Shown: positions 8,233 to 17,255 of the stretch, piece after piece
Layout: each line of letters opens with the position of its first letter
How positions within the stretch are numbered: position 1 is the first letter of the stretch
Assembly (NCBI GenBank): GCA_018657645.1
Contig: JABHWT010000076.1
Coordinates: 1 to 35,130, forward strand
Reading direction: 5' to 3'
Origin: Halieaceae bacterium
GTDB taxonomy: Bacteria > Pseudomonadota > Gammaproteobacteria > Pseudomonadales > Halieaceae
Length of the DNA stretch: 35,130 bases
The notes under the pieces: generated by a model
Seen by the model: only the letters and a program-made list of their open reading frames with translations
What the model was told of the DNA's origin: nothing
Database searches by the model: none
Made by a program: the position numbers and the translations under genes

Positions 8233-9558
8233 ATGGCAGTAGAGACTATTTCCGACAATGCCGAGATTTCCTTTATCCGCGACGCAATTGATCGCAGCGC
8301 GGTAAGCAGTACCCAGATTCTCGTGATCGGCATTTCTCTGGTGCTGAATATGCTGGATGGCTTCGACATCACCGCCATGGCATTCACCGCGCATAGCATC
8401 GGCGAGCAGATGAAAATTGCTCCCGATCAATTGGGTATTGTATTTAGTGCCGCACTGGCCGGTATGATGCTGGGGGCCATGTTTGTAGCGCCCCTGTCGG
8501 ATGTGATTGGCCGGAGAAATATATTACTGATCTGCGTGGCTGGCATTGGCATCAGCATGTGCGCCACTGCTTTTGCCAATAGCCTATGGCCTCTTGTTAT
8601 TCTGCGTTCCATTACAGGTCTCGGTGTCGGTGGAATGCTGGCAAGCCTGGCTGCTATAACATTTGAGTATACGCCAGAGAAGTATCGCGGATTGTCGGTG
8701 GTATGCATCACAGCGGGCTATCCACTGGGAGCAACTCTTGGCGGCTTTGTTGCCGCGCCGCTGATTGCAAATTATGGCTGGGAGAGTGTTTTCTTCCTCG
8801 GTGGCCTGGCTACCCTGTCGATGCTTTTAGCTGTCTACTTTCTGATACCCGAGTCACTACAGTTTCTGGCGACAAAGCAGCCCAATAACGCGCTCGCCAG
8901 AATCAACGAAATACTAACCCGCCTGAAACATTCAGCGCTGAGGGAACTGCCGGATACTCTTATTGAAGAGGACGCCGGCAGGGCCAATGTCCTCAGCCTG
9001 CTAACAAAGAACCGGCGAGCTAAAACGATTACCCTCTGGAGTACATTTTTATTCTGCTTTGTCTGTCTCTACTTCCTGATGAGTTGGATACCCAAATTAG
9101 TGGTTAACTCTGGACTGTCAGAATCTCTGGGTATTTACGCATCGGCGGCTTTTAATGGCGGTGCGGTTCTGGGTATTTTTGTCCTGGGCTGGCTCTCTGC
9201 ACGCTTTTACCTATCCCGAATCATCGGGACTTTCCTGTTCAGTGCCGGGTTGGGAATGATTATTTTCGCGCTGACATCAGGCGTCGACCACCTCCTGCTT
9301 TACCTGATTGCCATCGGATTTCTGCTCCAGGGTGGCTTTGTCGGACTTTATGCTGTGGCAGCCAAGATTTATCCTACCGAGATACGCACTACCGGCCTGG
9401 GCTGGGCCATAGGTCTGGGGCGATTCGGGGCTGTGATCGGCCCCTATGTAGGTGGAATTTTAATCGCAACCGGTGTTTCTATGGAAACCAATTTCATTAT
9501 CTTTGCGGCGCCACTGCTCATTGCTGGACTGCTAGCTTATTGGCTGGCCGTTCGCTAG
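8233..9558 (+). CDS. MFS transporter, aromatic acid:H+ symporter (AAHS) family
   Basis: This is a 441-residue inner-membrane protein with 12 predicted helices. The first helix carries MLDGFDITAMAF, containing the DGxD motif (42-45) known in PcaK/BenK-type aromatic acid symporters. The loop between helices 2 and 3 has APLSDVIGRRNIL, the standard MFS motif, and LSARFYLSRIIG appears in the second half. The family imports benzoate, hydroxybenzoates or related acids with protons. No ring-cleavage genes are nearby; the convergent neighbour is propionyl-CoA synthetase, so a short-chain or aryl acid is possible. AAGG lies nine bases upstream of the start. Confidence 0.87.
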   Translation: MAVETISDNAEISFIRDAIDRSAVSSTQILVIGISLVLNMLDGFDITAMAFTAHSIGEQMKIAPDQLGIVFSAALAGMMLGAMFVAPLSDVIGRRNILLICVAGIGISMCATAFANSLWPLVILRSITGLGVGGMLASLAAITFEYTPEKYRGLSVVCITAGYPLGATLGGFVAAPLIANYGWESVFFLGGLATLSMLLAVYFLIPESLQFLATKQPNNALARINEILTRLKHSALRELPDTLIEEDAGRANVLSLLTKNRRAKTITLWSTFLFCFVCLYFLMSWIPKLVVNSGLSESLGIYASAAFNGGAVLGIFVLGWLSARFYLSRIIGTFLFSAGLGMIIFALTSGVDHLLLYLIAIGFLLQGGFVGLYAVAAKIYPTEIRTTGLGWAIGLGRFGAVIGPYVGGILIATGVSMETNFIIFAAPLLIAGLLAYWLAVR

Positions 9559-9566
9559 TGCACGCC

Positions 9567-9584
9567 GTCACTACCATGAGTGAC
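9567..9584. terminator. small hairpin between convergent genes, weak terminator candidate
   Basis: GTCACT (9567-9572) and AGTGAC (9579-9584) pair around a six-base loop in the 34-bp gap between the convergent symporter and prpE genes; outer TAGTG and CACTA can extend the structure. There is no T-run on either strand, so intrinsic termination is doubtful. The call rests on position and symmetry. Confidence 0.25.
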
Positions 9585-9592
9585 CAGGTACA

Positions 9593-11461
9593 CTAGAAAA
9601 GTGCCTTGATTTCGTCCAGTGCAGTGGGGTCCTCAATCGTCGAGGGGATCACGTAGTTCTCTCCATCGACCATAGCGCGCAGGGTCTTTCGCAGGATCTT
9701 TCCCGACCGTGTCTTTGGCAATCTTGCGACTACAAACGCCTCCTTAAACGCAGCCACCGCACCTATATCTTCGCGCACCAATGCAATCACTTGCTCGATG
9801 ATTTGATCGGGCGCCACATCCTCGGTGTTTTTTAACACTACAAAGCCCACCGGCAGTTGACCCTTTAGCTGGTCGTGGCGACCAATAACGGCGCACTCGG
9901 CAACCATGGGATGCCTGCCAACCACTTCTTCCATTTCGCCGGTAGATAGTCGGTGGCCTGCAACATTAATGACATCGTCAACTCGCCCCATGATGAAAAG
10001 ATATCCATCATCGTCGAAATAGCCACCATCTCCCGTGGTGAAATAACCGGGATAGGTTTCAAGATACTGATGCTTGAAACGATCGACATCTCCCCAGATT
10101 GTTGTCAGACAACTGGGGGGAAGCGGAAGTTTCAGTGCGATGAATCCCTGCTGGTTGTTGTCGAGCTGTGTTCCCGATTCATCGAGAATTTCGATATTGA
10201 ACCCGGGAACTGGCATGGTAGATGAGCCGGATTTGACCGGCATTTTCTCAAGGCCGTACATATTGGCCGCAATAGCCCACCCGGTCTCTGTTTGCCACCA
10301 GTGATCCAGCACCGGTACACCGAACGTTTCCTTGAGCCACTCATAGGTTGGGGGGTCGAGCCGCTCTCCCGCTGCGAATAGGGTGGTGAGGCAGGACAAA
10401 TCGTATTTTCTGGTGAGCTGACCCTCGGGGTCCTCCTTCCTGATAGCCCGGAATGCGGTGGGTGCGGTGAACAATGCCTTTACCCGGTGCTGCGAAATGA
10501 CACGCCAAAAGGCCCCGGCATCGGGTGTCATAACAGGCTTGCCTTCATAGAGCACGGTTGTACAACCGTGAATTAGTGGCCCATAAACAATATACGAGTG
10601 ACCCACCACCCAACCGACATCAGAGGCGGCCCAATAGACATCGCCCGGTTCAACCGCATAAATTGATGTCATGCTGTACTTCATCGCTACTGCATGGCCG
10701 CCATTCTCCCGCACTACACCTTTCGGCTTTCCGGTTGTTCCCGAAGTGTATAGGATATAGAGCGGGTCTGAACCTCTAACCGGCACACAGTCTACCGACT
10801 CTGCCGATTCTAAAGCGTGCTCCCAGTCTATATCGCGCCCCTCCGCCATAGGGACCGTCAGCTGAGGTCGCTGCAGTACGACACAGACCGACGGCTTATG
10901 AGTGGCAATGTCGAAAGCTGCGTCAACGATCTGTTTATAGTCGATAATACGATTGATTTCTATACCGCAGGAAGCCGTTAGCACTACTACAGGTGTGGCA
11001 TCGTCCAGACGCTGTGCCAATTCAGGAGCAGCAAAACCACCGAATACAACGGAGTGAACCGCACCGATACGGGCACAGGCCAGCATGGAAATAACAGCCT
11101 CGGGGATCATTGGCAGATATAGAATAACCCTATCCCCCTTACTCACACCACACTGCCTGAGCATGCCCGCGCACTGCGAAACCGCGTCGCGCAATTCAAT
11201 ATAGGTGAATTTCTGCTGTTGGCTAGTAACCGGCGAATCATAAATCAGTGCGGTTTGATCAGCGCGGCCGTTTTCAACATGGAAGTCCAATGCGAGATGG
11301 CAGGTGTTTAGTTCGCCATCGGCGAACCAGTGCTGGATGCCGTGTTCATCGGTGGACAATATATTTTTCGAGGGCTTATACCAGTCCAGCTGTTTTGCCT
11401 TATCGGCCCAGAACGCCTCCGGGCTATCAATTGATGCCCGGTACTCGTCTTTGTAAGCCAT
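9593..11461 (-). CDS. prpE: propionyl-CoA synthetase (PrpE-type AMP-forming acyl-CoA ligase)
   Basis: The 622-residue cytoplasmic enzyme activates propionate (possibly acetate or other short acids) to its CoA thioester through an acyl-adenylate. The ACS N-terminal segment (residues 8-60), the P-loop-like TSGTTGKPKG (239-248), DHWWQTETGW, a TTGDGG hinge and the C-terminal PKTRSGKILR with catalytic Lys588 are all present. DVGWVVGHSYIVYGPLIHG is typical of PrpE and acetyl-CoA synthetases. Length matches PrpE (~630). The prpBCD methylcitrate genes are not adjacent. The gene lies 120 bases downstream of the M20 peptidase gene on the same strand, so co-transcription is possible but unproven. Confidence 0.9.
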   Translation of the reverse strand: MAYKDEYRASIDSPEAFWADKAKQLDWYKPSKNILSTDEHGIQHWFADGELNTCHLALDFHVENGRADQTALIYDSPVTSQQQKFTYIELRDAVSQCAGMLRQCGVSKGDRVILYLPMIPEAVISMLACARIGAVHSVVFGGFAAPELAQRLDDATPVVVLTASCGIEINRIIDYKQIVDAAFDIATHKPSVCVVLQRPQLTVPMAEGRDIDWEHALESAESVDCVPVRGSDPLYILYTSGTTGKPKGVVRENGGHAVAMKYSMTSIYAVEPGDVYWAASDVGWVVGHSYIVYGPLIHGCTTVLYEGKPVMTPDAGAFWRVISQHRVKALFTAPTAFRAIRKEDPEGQLTRKYDLSCLTTLFAAGERLDPPTYEWLKETFGVPVLDHWWQTETGWAIAANMYGLEKMPVKSGSSTMPVPGFNIEILDESGTQLDNNQQGFIALKLPLPPSCLTTIWGDVDRFKHQYLETYPGYFTTGDGGYFDDDGYLFIMGRVDDVINVAGHRLSTGEMEEVVGRHPMVAECAVIGRHDQLKGQLPVGFVVLKNTEDVAPDQIIEQVIALVREDIGAVAAFKEAFVVARLPKTRSGKILRKTLRAMVDGENYVIPSTIEDPTALDEIKALF

Positions 11462-11581
11462 CTGTAAGCCTCGCTCTTTTATTTACTGACTAATTGCTTT
11501 GTTCCGGCCATGTCCTATTCGAGGGTTCATGGAGCATCAGACATTTTTCTGTAAAGTCATGCCGGTACTATCACCCCGGAA

Positions 11582-12958
11582 TCAATCATAGACCACCATT
11601 TCGACAATGGCTCGGGTATCGCTTACCCCTCGTTTCCATGCCCCAATGTTCAGCCGCTCATTGTTGCCGTGAAAACCCGCCTCGTCTTCTGACGGCATAA
11701 CAAGGGGATCAAACCCGTAGGAAGTAATACCGAGGTCGCGAAAGAAGTGGCTGTCAGTAAAGCCTGTTGTCACACCCGGTATCACGTATGAGCCCGGGTG
11801 ACGCTCGCTCGTGATCCTGCGTATGGCGTCGAACAGAACTGTATTGGTAGCCGAGACCGCGGGTGTGAAGGCCATCAATACCTCGGCCGAGACCCCCGTC
11901 CCTTCAAGCAAAGCGTTAATATCGGCAACCAGGTCGGCACTGGGCCGATCCGGTAGCATACGACAATCCATCTCTGCCCAGGCAACCGGCGGCACGGTGT
12001 TAATTTTGTTGCTGGCGCTCAAACGCGTCACCGTACACGTATCGCGCGTCAGCGCATGATGAGACGCACTCTCCTCCTGCAGTTTCCTCTGCGCCGCCAC
12101 ATCGCGAAGTGCACCTGCCATATTCATATACCGGGCCTTTTGCTCTCCCTCCATTGACCGAGCAAGCCCTTTGAAGTAGGCATCCATGGGTGCAATAACG
12201 CGAATGGGGAAGGGATTATTACGAATCGCCGCGATGCCATCCATAAGAGTATTTACTGCATTTTCTGCCCTCGGCATGGAGCCGTGTCCGGGAACGCCGA
12301 TAGCCGTAAGACGAAACCAGACAGGTACCTTCTGCGTGACCTCTACTGAAAATACTGTGGTATCGCCAACGGGGGTGCCGCTACCACCCTCGTTGAGCAA
12401 ATAGCCGGCTCCCTGAAAAATTTCTGGGCGATGCTTTACCAACCATCCTGCACCATAGGCACCACCAGCCTCTTCATCGGCGGTAGCAACAAAAACCACG
12501 TCTCTATTGAGCGACCTTGCCGAACGCTTTAGCGCCACAAAAGTTGCAAACTGGGAGATTCCCGTTCCCTTCATATCAAGTACACCGCGCCCATAGAGGT
12601 ATCCGTCTCGCTCGGTGGCCTTCATCGGGTCACTGTCCCAATAGTCTGCATCGGCGGGAACTACATCCGTATGCTGGATCAGGATGAGTGCCGGCTCATC
12701 ACCGCCTTCAAGTCTGGCCCAGATATTGCCGCGCCCGGGTGAAGACTCTGCTGAATCCCAGGGAATCCCCTCCCTATCGAGTAGTCCGCCGTAAAATGCG
12801 ACCGCCCTGCTTTCATTGCCGGGAGGATTGACCGTATCCACACCTATAAACTCGGTGAGCCATTGCAGGGCTTCATCTTCTATCGTCTCGGCATGAGTAA
12901 TACCGATTGACACGATAGATAGCAGTATTGCTGTCATAGTAGCGAGCCGAATTTTCAT
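11582..12958 (-). CDS. secreted M20-family metallopeptidase
   Basis: The 458-residue protein has a Sec signal peptide (hydrophobic 7-21, likely cleavage after THA at residue 23). M20 metal-site motifs are complete: QHTDVVP with His96 and Asp98, GVLDMKG with Asp128, and TADEEAGG with catalytic Glu162 and ligand Glu163; a C-terminal His lies near DEAGFHGNNE. The dimerisation (lid) domain sits in the middle (~200-330). Such enzymes remove amino acids from dipeptides or N-acyl amino acids, here probably in the periplasm. No partner genes are obvious. It precedes prpE on the same strand. Confidence 0.9.
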   Translation of the reverse strand: MKIRLATMTAILLSIVSIGITHAETIEDEALQWLTEFIGVDTVNPPGNESRAVAFYGGLLDREGIPWDSAESSPGRGNIWARLEGGDEPALILIQHTDVVPADADYWDSDPMKATERDGYLYGRGVLDMKGTGISQFATFVALKRSARSLNRDVVFVATADEEAGGAYGAGWLVKHRPEIFQGAGYLLNEGGSGTPVGDTTVFSVEVTQKVPVWFRLTAIGVPGHGSMPRAENAVNTLMDGIAAIRNNPFPIRVIAPMDAYFKGLARSMEGEQKARYMNMAGALRDVAAQRKLQEESASHHALTRDTCTVTRLSASNKINTVPPVAWAEMDCRMLPDRPSADLVADINALLEGTGVSAEVLMAFTPAVSATNTVLFDAIRRITSERHPGSYVIPGVTTGFTDSHFFRDLGITSYGFDPLVMPSEDEAGFHGNNERLNIGAWKRGVSDTRAIVEMVVYD

Positions 12959-13304
12959 AATTAGCCTTCTCCGGTTGTTCCTGCATTTATAGCACGAATC
13001 GATCTGCCTCTGTGACAGTTATTAATCCACTTCCCCGGCTTTTGCAATTTCGCGGTTTAACGCTTTCTTTTCATTAGTCTACTCTCCAGCACCCTCTCCG
13101 CCGGGATGACCCCTCCTACTAGCAGGGGCAACATCCTCGCCCCACCCCCAAATACATGAAATTGCACCGAAAAATTGATCCCGCAGTACAACTACCCTGT
13201 ACATTTCTGCTAATCTTTATTACTGCAAAGGTTCGAATTGAGCCCGCTGGCATCGATTCCATTATAGGCGTCAGTAGTCAGCATAAGAGGGAGGGTCCAG
13301 GAAC
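12959..13304. other. intergenic stretch between divergent peptidase and YbdK genes
   Basis: These 346 bases lie between divergent genes and should hold both promoters. I see a short inverted repeat CCCCT (13110-13114) / AGGGG (13124-13128), and a possible promoter for the rightward gene with TTGAGC near 13238 and an AT-rich ATTATAG about 17-18 bases on. Neither is strong. I find no coding potential. Confidence 0.4.
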
Positions 13305-14435
13305 ATGATTTTACCAGAGCCCGCTTTTACACTCGGCGTTGAAGAAGAATATCTGTTGGTTGATCGGGAGACCAGGGACCTGGTCAGTGATCCCCCCCCG
13401 GAATTAATGCAGGAGTGCAAAAAGCGCTGCGGCGATCAGGTCAGCGCAGAGCTGATGCGGTCACAGATTGAAATCGGGACCCGGGTGTGCAGTGACGTCA
13501 AGGTTGCCAATGAAGAGGTGCGAGAACTTCGTCAAATTATTGCCGAGGTTACCTCCAAGTATGGTTATGCGCCAATTGCAGTGTCCACCCACCCCTTTGC
13601 AAGGTGGTTGAGCCAGAAGCAAACAGAAGGCGAGCGATATATCGATTTAACCCGTGAAATGCAGGCCGCCGCTCGTCGTATGCTCATATGCGGCATGCAC
13701 GTACACGTCGGGATCGAGGATCCAGATCTCAGAATTGATCTGATGAACCAATTACCCTATTTCCTACCGCACCTTCTCGCATTATCCTGCTCATCTCCCT
13801 TTTGGGAGGGCGAAAACACGGGTCTCAGGTCGTACCGCCTAACGGTTTTTGATGCATTGCCAAGAACCGGCCTACCAGAGCAGTTTGTCAGTTTTGCTGA
13901 ATATGAGCGCCATGTCGACGTATTGATCCGAGCGGGTATAGTTGAGGATGCCAGCAAGATCTGGTGGGATCTTCGGCCCAGCGCCAGATTTCCGACCCTG
14001 GAAACCAGAATTATGGATGTGTGCACCCGCGTGGAGGATGCCATCAGCCTGGTCGCTTTAACCGTTTGTCTACACCGCATGCTCTATCGCCTGCGCCGAG
14101 ACAATCAACGGTGGCGTATTTATGCCAGAATGCTGATCAACGAGAATCGTTGGCGTGCAATGAGGTATTCCTACGATGAGGGCATGATTGATTTTGGTGA
14201 AGGCGAAGTCGTACCCTTTCCCACGCTGCTGGATGAGTTGATAGGGTTTGTCGCTGAAGACGCGCAGGCCCTGAATTGCGAAGCCGAACTGGCTCGACTG
14301 CCCGAAATATTAACCAGGGGCAGCAGTGCCCACAAACAGGTTTCAATTTATGACAGCGCCATTGTAGAGGGGCACTCCCGTCAACAGGCACTTAATGCTG
14401 TTGTAGACTGGTTGATAAGCGAAACCGTTCGATAG
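13305..14435 (+). CDS. YbdK-type carboxylate-amine ligase (GCS2 family)
   Basis: The 376-residue protein belongs to the glutamate-cysteine ligase 2 family. GVEEEYLLVD (11-20) carries the Glu cluster that binds Mg-ATP, MHVHVGI (131-137) is the family His motif, and WWDLRPSARFPTLETRIMD is the second conserved block. E. coli YbdK has weak glutamate-cysteine ligase activity, and its true substrate in this family is usually unknown. A strong purine run (GGGAGGG, then AGGA) precedes the ATG. It has its own promoter region and is followed 148 bases later by the P450 on the same strand. A role in making a small amide or thiol is inference. Confidence 0.92.
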   Translation: MILPEPAFTLGVEEEYLLVDRETRDLVSDPPPELMQECKKRCGDQVSAELMRSQIEIGTRVCSDVKVANEEVRELRQIIAEVTSKYGYAPIAVSTHPFARWLSQKQTEGERYIDLTREMQAAARRMLICGMHVHVGIEDPDLRIDLMNQLPYFLPHLLALSCSSPFWEGENTGLRSYRLTVFDALPRTGLPEQFVSFAEYERHVDVLIRAGIVEDASKIWWDLRPSARFPTLETRIMDVCTRVEDAISLVALTVCLHRMLYRLRRDNQRWRIYARMLINENRWRAMRYSYDEGMIDFGEGEVVPFPTLLDELIGFVAEDAQALNCEAELARLPEILTRGSSAHKQVSIYDSAIVEGHSRQQALNAVVDWLISETVR

Positions 14436-14483
14436 CGTTAACTGAACTTCCAGGGGCAGGCCGTCACGACACCAATAACTGCT

Positions 14484-14502
14484 GTGTATTTTAGTAGTAC
14501 AC
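14484..14502. promoter_or_regulatory. short inverted repeat upstream of the P450 gene
   Basis: GTGTA (14484-14488) and TACAC (14498-14502) flank a nine-base A/T-rich centre about 80 bases before the P450 ATG. The size suits a TetR- or GntR-like operator, but no regulator gene is nearby and the arms are short. Confidence 0.25.
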
Positions 14503-14583
14503 TGTGAAAAATGTGCGCTCAGGACACTACACCAGATTGCATGTCCAGGTGCTATTTTCTACCAAACCTACGGAGATTCCATA

Positions 14584-15831
14584 ATGCAGCCCCGTTTGCA
14601 CATACAGGATTTTGATGACGACTTTGACCCGTTCAATGCATTCCTGACGATAGGCGGAGAGGGGGACATTACCGATGTCCACCCGGAGTTAGCCAGACTT
14701 CGCCGGGACTCCCCGGTCCAGGAGCTGGATCTTCACGAGCACTTTGGCGCACCGGCGCAGCTAAATGTCCACGGTTTTCGCTCCTTCCTGATCCTGGGAT
14801 TTGACGAGTGCCTCGAGACATTTTCCAACCATGAGGTCTTTAGTAATGGGGCCTACAAAACTACGGTACTACCCACCTTCGGTGAATCTATAACAACCAT
14901 GGACCCACCTGAGCACCTGAAATACCGCAAACTGTTTCAGGCAGGCTTTACACCCAGAATGCTGATCGACCTCCAACCGCGATTCGAAGCGGTAGTAGAC
15001 CGTCTTCTCGATCAATTTGTAGACAAAAAGCAAGCTAACCTTGTTGAAGAATTCGTTATCCATTTTCCTTTTCAGTTTATCTGCGATCTAATGGATTTGC
15101 CCCTGGAGGATAGACCAATCTTCCACAAACTAGCTCACGCCCAAACCTGCATTGCTTTTGATCCCCATCACGCGAAGGAGGCGGCCCGATTACTGGGCAA
15201 TTACCTGACATCCCTTGTTAAGGAACGACGTGCACTGAAGTCCGACAGTGATTTTGTGAGCGCCATTGCAAACGCCGAGTTGGAGGATGGCGAGCGCCTT
15301 CCCGACCCGGTGGTTCTAGGTTTTTTTCGGCAGCTGATGAACGCCGGAGGCGATACCAGTTATCATGGATTTTCAAACATACTGGCTGCACTGTTTACCC
15401 ACCCCGAGCAATTGGATGCAATACGCGAGGATCGCTCGCTGATCCCTCAAACTATCGAGGAGGGGCTTCGCTGGTATGGGCCATTCACCGCTGTTGACCG
15501 CATAACTACCCGAGAGACTGAAATGGGGGGCAAAATCATCCCTGCCGGCGCCTATATCCGTGTCTGTATCGGCGCAGCCAACCGCGACGAAACTCGCTGG
15601 CCCGACCCGGACAAATTCGACATCTTCCGTGAACAGAAGCGCCACCTCTCGCTAGGCCACGGCGTTCATATTTGTGTCGGCCAGCATCTGGCCCGACTGG
15701 AACTGCAAGTGGCCTTAAATAAACTGCTCGATCGACTGCCCGGTGTGCGCCTGGATCCAGATAAAGCGCCACCACTTATTCGCGGTCTCACCTTTCGCGG
15801 TGCAGGTGAAGTCAATGTAAAATGGGATTAA
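14584..15831 (+). CDS. cytochrome P450 (bacterial class I)
   Basis: This is a 415-residue soluble P450. The oxygen-activation I-helix is AGGDTS (254-259), the ExxR motif is EGLR (Glu293-Arg296), and the haem-binding loop is LGHGVHICVG with Cys364 as thiolate ligand. The first residue of that loop is Leu instead of the usual Phe. EHLKYRKLFQAGFTP matches the conserved C-helix region. Such enzymes hydroxylate terpenes, steroids, fatty acids or aromatics using a ferredoxin and reductase; no redox partner is encoded nearby, so partners must come from elsewhere. GGAG lies eight bases upstream of the ATG. The substrate cannot be told. Confidence 0.95.
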   Translation: MQPRLHIQDFDDDFDPFNAFLTIGGEGDITDVHPELARLRRDSPVQELDLHEHFGAPAQLNVHGFRSFLILGFDECLETFSNHEVFSNGAYKTTVLPTFGESITTMDPPEHLKYRKLFQAGFTPRMLIDLQPRFEAVVDRLLDQFVDKKQANLVEEFVIHFPFQFICDLMDLPLEDRPIFHKLAHAQTCIAFDPHHAKEAARLLGNYLTSLVKERRALKSDSDFVSAIANAELEDGERLPDPVVLGFFRQLMNAGGDTSYHGFSNILAALFTHPEQLDAIREDRSLIPQTIEEGLRWYGPFTAVDRITTRETEMGGKIIPAGAYIRVCIGAANRDETRWPDPDKFDIFREQKRHLSLGHGVHICVGQHLARLELQVALNKLLDRLPGVRLDPDKAPPLIRGLTFRGAGEVNVKWD

Positions 15832-15868
15832 TCGCTTTTTCGTGCCGGTTATCAGGTTGATAGAGCAC

Positions 15869-16015
15869 TAGCAGCGCGTTGAAAAAGTCTCTTCCCGAGT
15901 GCAGTACGAGGCGTTTTCAGGTGAAAAAGCGGAGTTTATATGCCAATAAATGAGCATTTTGAGCGTGGAAACAACGAAGTAATGTGCCGCCAGAGGGTTT
16001 TTCAGCACGCTGCTA
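15869..16015 (-). repeat. MITE-like element, copy B (147 bp), inverted relative to copy A
   Basis: This is the reverse-complement relative of the element at 6336-6481. Its ends are TAGCAGCGCGTTGAAAAA and a partner with two mismatches, so its terminal repeats are less perfect than in copy A. The interior matches copy A almost throughout, apart from a small divergent block with one extra base at 15887-15894. It lies in the short gap between the convergent P450 and epimerase genes, and its last three bases form the epimerase stop codon. It has no coding capacity. Confidence 0.85.
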
Positions 16016-17023
16016 GGAAATCAGGTCCCCGGCCTCCTTTACACTCACATGCCCCGCCTCAACAAGACTCCTAATAGCGTCTCTCAGGCTTTCTTCTACA
16101 GGTCGCAGTTCAAGCCCCAGATCCGTCTTTGCAAGCGTGTCATCCATCTTCACCCAGTTGCTGGCGTAGACCATTGCCTCGTGGGTTACAGGTATGTCCA
16201 GAGGCGTATCCAATACCGCATTTATGGAATCCACCAGTCGCCCCACACCGCGCATAACGCCCCCCATCACCGGTATTTTTATCATCCGCCTGCCGGCCAG
16301 GGAGCCCAGTGCATCTCCCAGGGCAGACCAGGATAAGAAATGCCCGCCCAGCGGGTAGCGCCCCGGACTCAAATCCAGTTCCAGCAAGCGGCAATGAGCC
16401 GTCGCTATATCCCGCACATCTACCCACTGACTGCCCCCAACCATCATCGGTATCAAGCCCTTCAAACAGGTCTGCAAACCCACGTGGGGTTCGGTCAGGG
16501 CCGGGTCGTCCGGGCCGATCACACTGCCCGGGTAGGTAATATGAATAGGAGCCCCTTTGTCCTGCAACTCGCGTATATACACCTCACACGCCACTTTGGA
16601 TTTGCCATAAGCATTGTTGGCGGTTCCAGGGGGTGAGTGTTCGTTGAGTATTTTCGCCTTGGGGTTATAAAGGGCGGTAACGCTGGAGACATAGATGATA
16701 TCGGTAACACCCATATTCACCGCATTGCCAACGACCAATCGTGTCCCCCCCACATTGGTTTCGTGAACACGCTGGTTATCTTTCTTATCAATACTAACCA
16801 TGGCCGCAGTGTGAATAACACCGTTGCAACCCTCGAGCGCCTCTCTTACCTTTTTTTCGTCGGTGACATCGCCTACTACATAGTCTATAACCCTATCACC
16901 GAACAAACCTCGCATTTTTTCCTCGCTGCGAATCAGCAGGCACAGTTCATGCCCCGCATCCAACAACGCCAATGCGCTGTGATAGCCGATGAAGCCAGTA
17001 CCTCCGGTAATCATGATTCTCAT
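16013..17023 (-). CDS. NAD-dependent epimerase/dehydratase (extended SDR)
   Basis: The 336-residue protein (from ATG at 17021-17023) begins directly with the Rossmann strand MRIMITGGTGFIG, and carries GDVTD (51-55), a YVSS strand with Ser113/114, and the YxxxK pair Tyr139-Lys143. This fits extended SDRs acting on nucleotide sugars, steroids or flavonoid-like alcohols. An in-frame ATG at 17050 adds nine residues; neither start has a good Shine-Dalgarno, so the start is chosen by family alignment. The TAG stop (16013-16015) is supplied by the end of repeat copy B, so the native C-terminus may have been altered. It runs convergent to the P450. Confidence 0.88.
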   Translation of the reverse strand: MRIMITGGTGFIGYHSALALLDAGHELCLLIRSEEKMRGLFGDRVIDYVVGDVTDEKKVREALEGCNGVIHTAAMVSIDKKDNQRVHETNVGGTRLVVGNAVNMGVTDIIYVSSVTALYNPKAKILNEHSPPGTANNAYGKSKVACEVYIRELQDKGAPIHITYPGSVIGPDDPALTEPHVGLQTCLKGLIPMMVGGSQWVDVRDIATAHCRLLELDLSPGRYPLGGHFLSWSALGDALGSLAGRRMIKIPVMGGVMRGVGRLVDSINAVLDTPLDIPVTHEAMVYASNWVKMDDTLAKTDLGLELRPVEESLRDAIRSLVEAGHVSVKEAGDLIS

Positions 17024-17255
17024 AGAGGTTATTGTATTACCGATTAGCATGAGTGGCCATACGGCACTGATTAATAAGGCTGCCCCGGAGCCATCGGTTG
17101 CAGGTGCCTGGTTTCCGCGGTAGGCGACGTTGCCCGAAGTCGGGACTGCTATTGTATCCTTTGGATATCTACTGCCTTAAGGTAACATGCGGGAAATCGC
17201 CTTTAACATTACTGCATATAAAACAGCGATTTCCACCAATGCTCCGAGGACTGCC

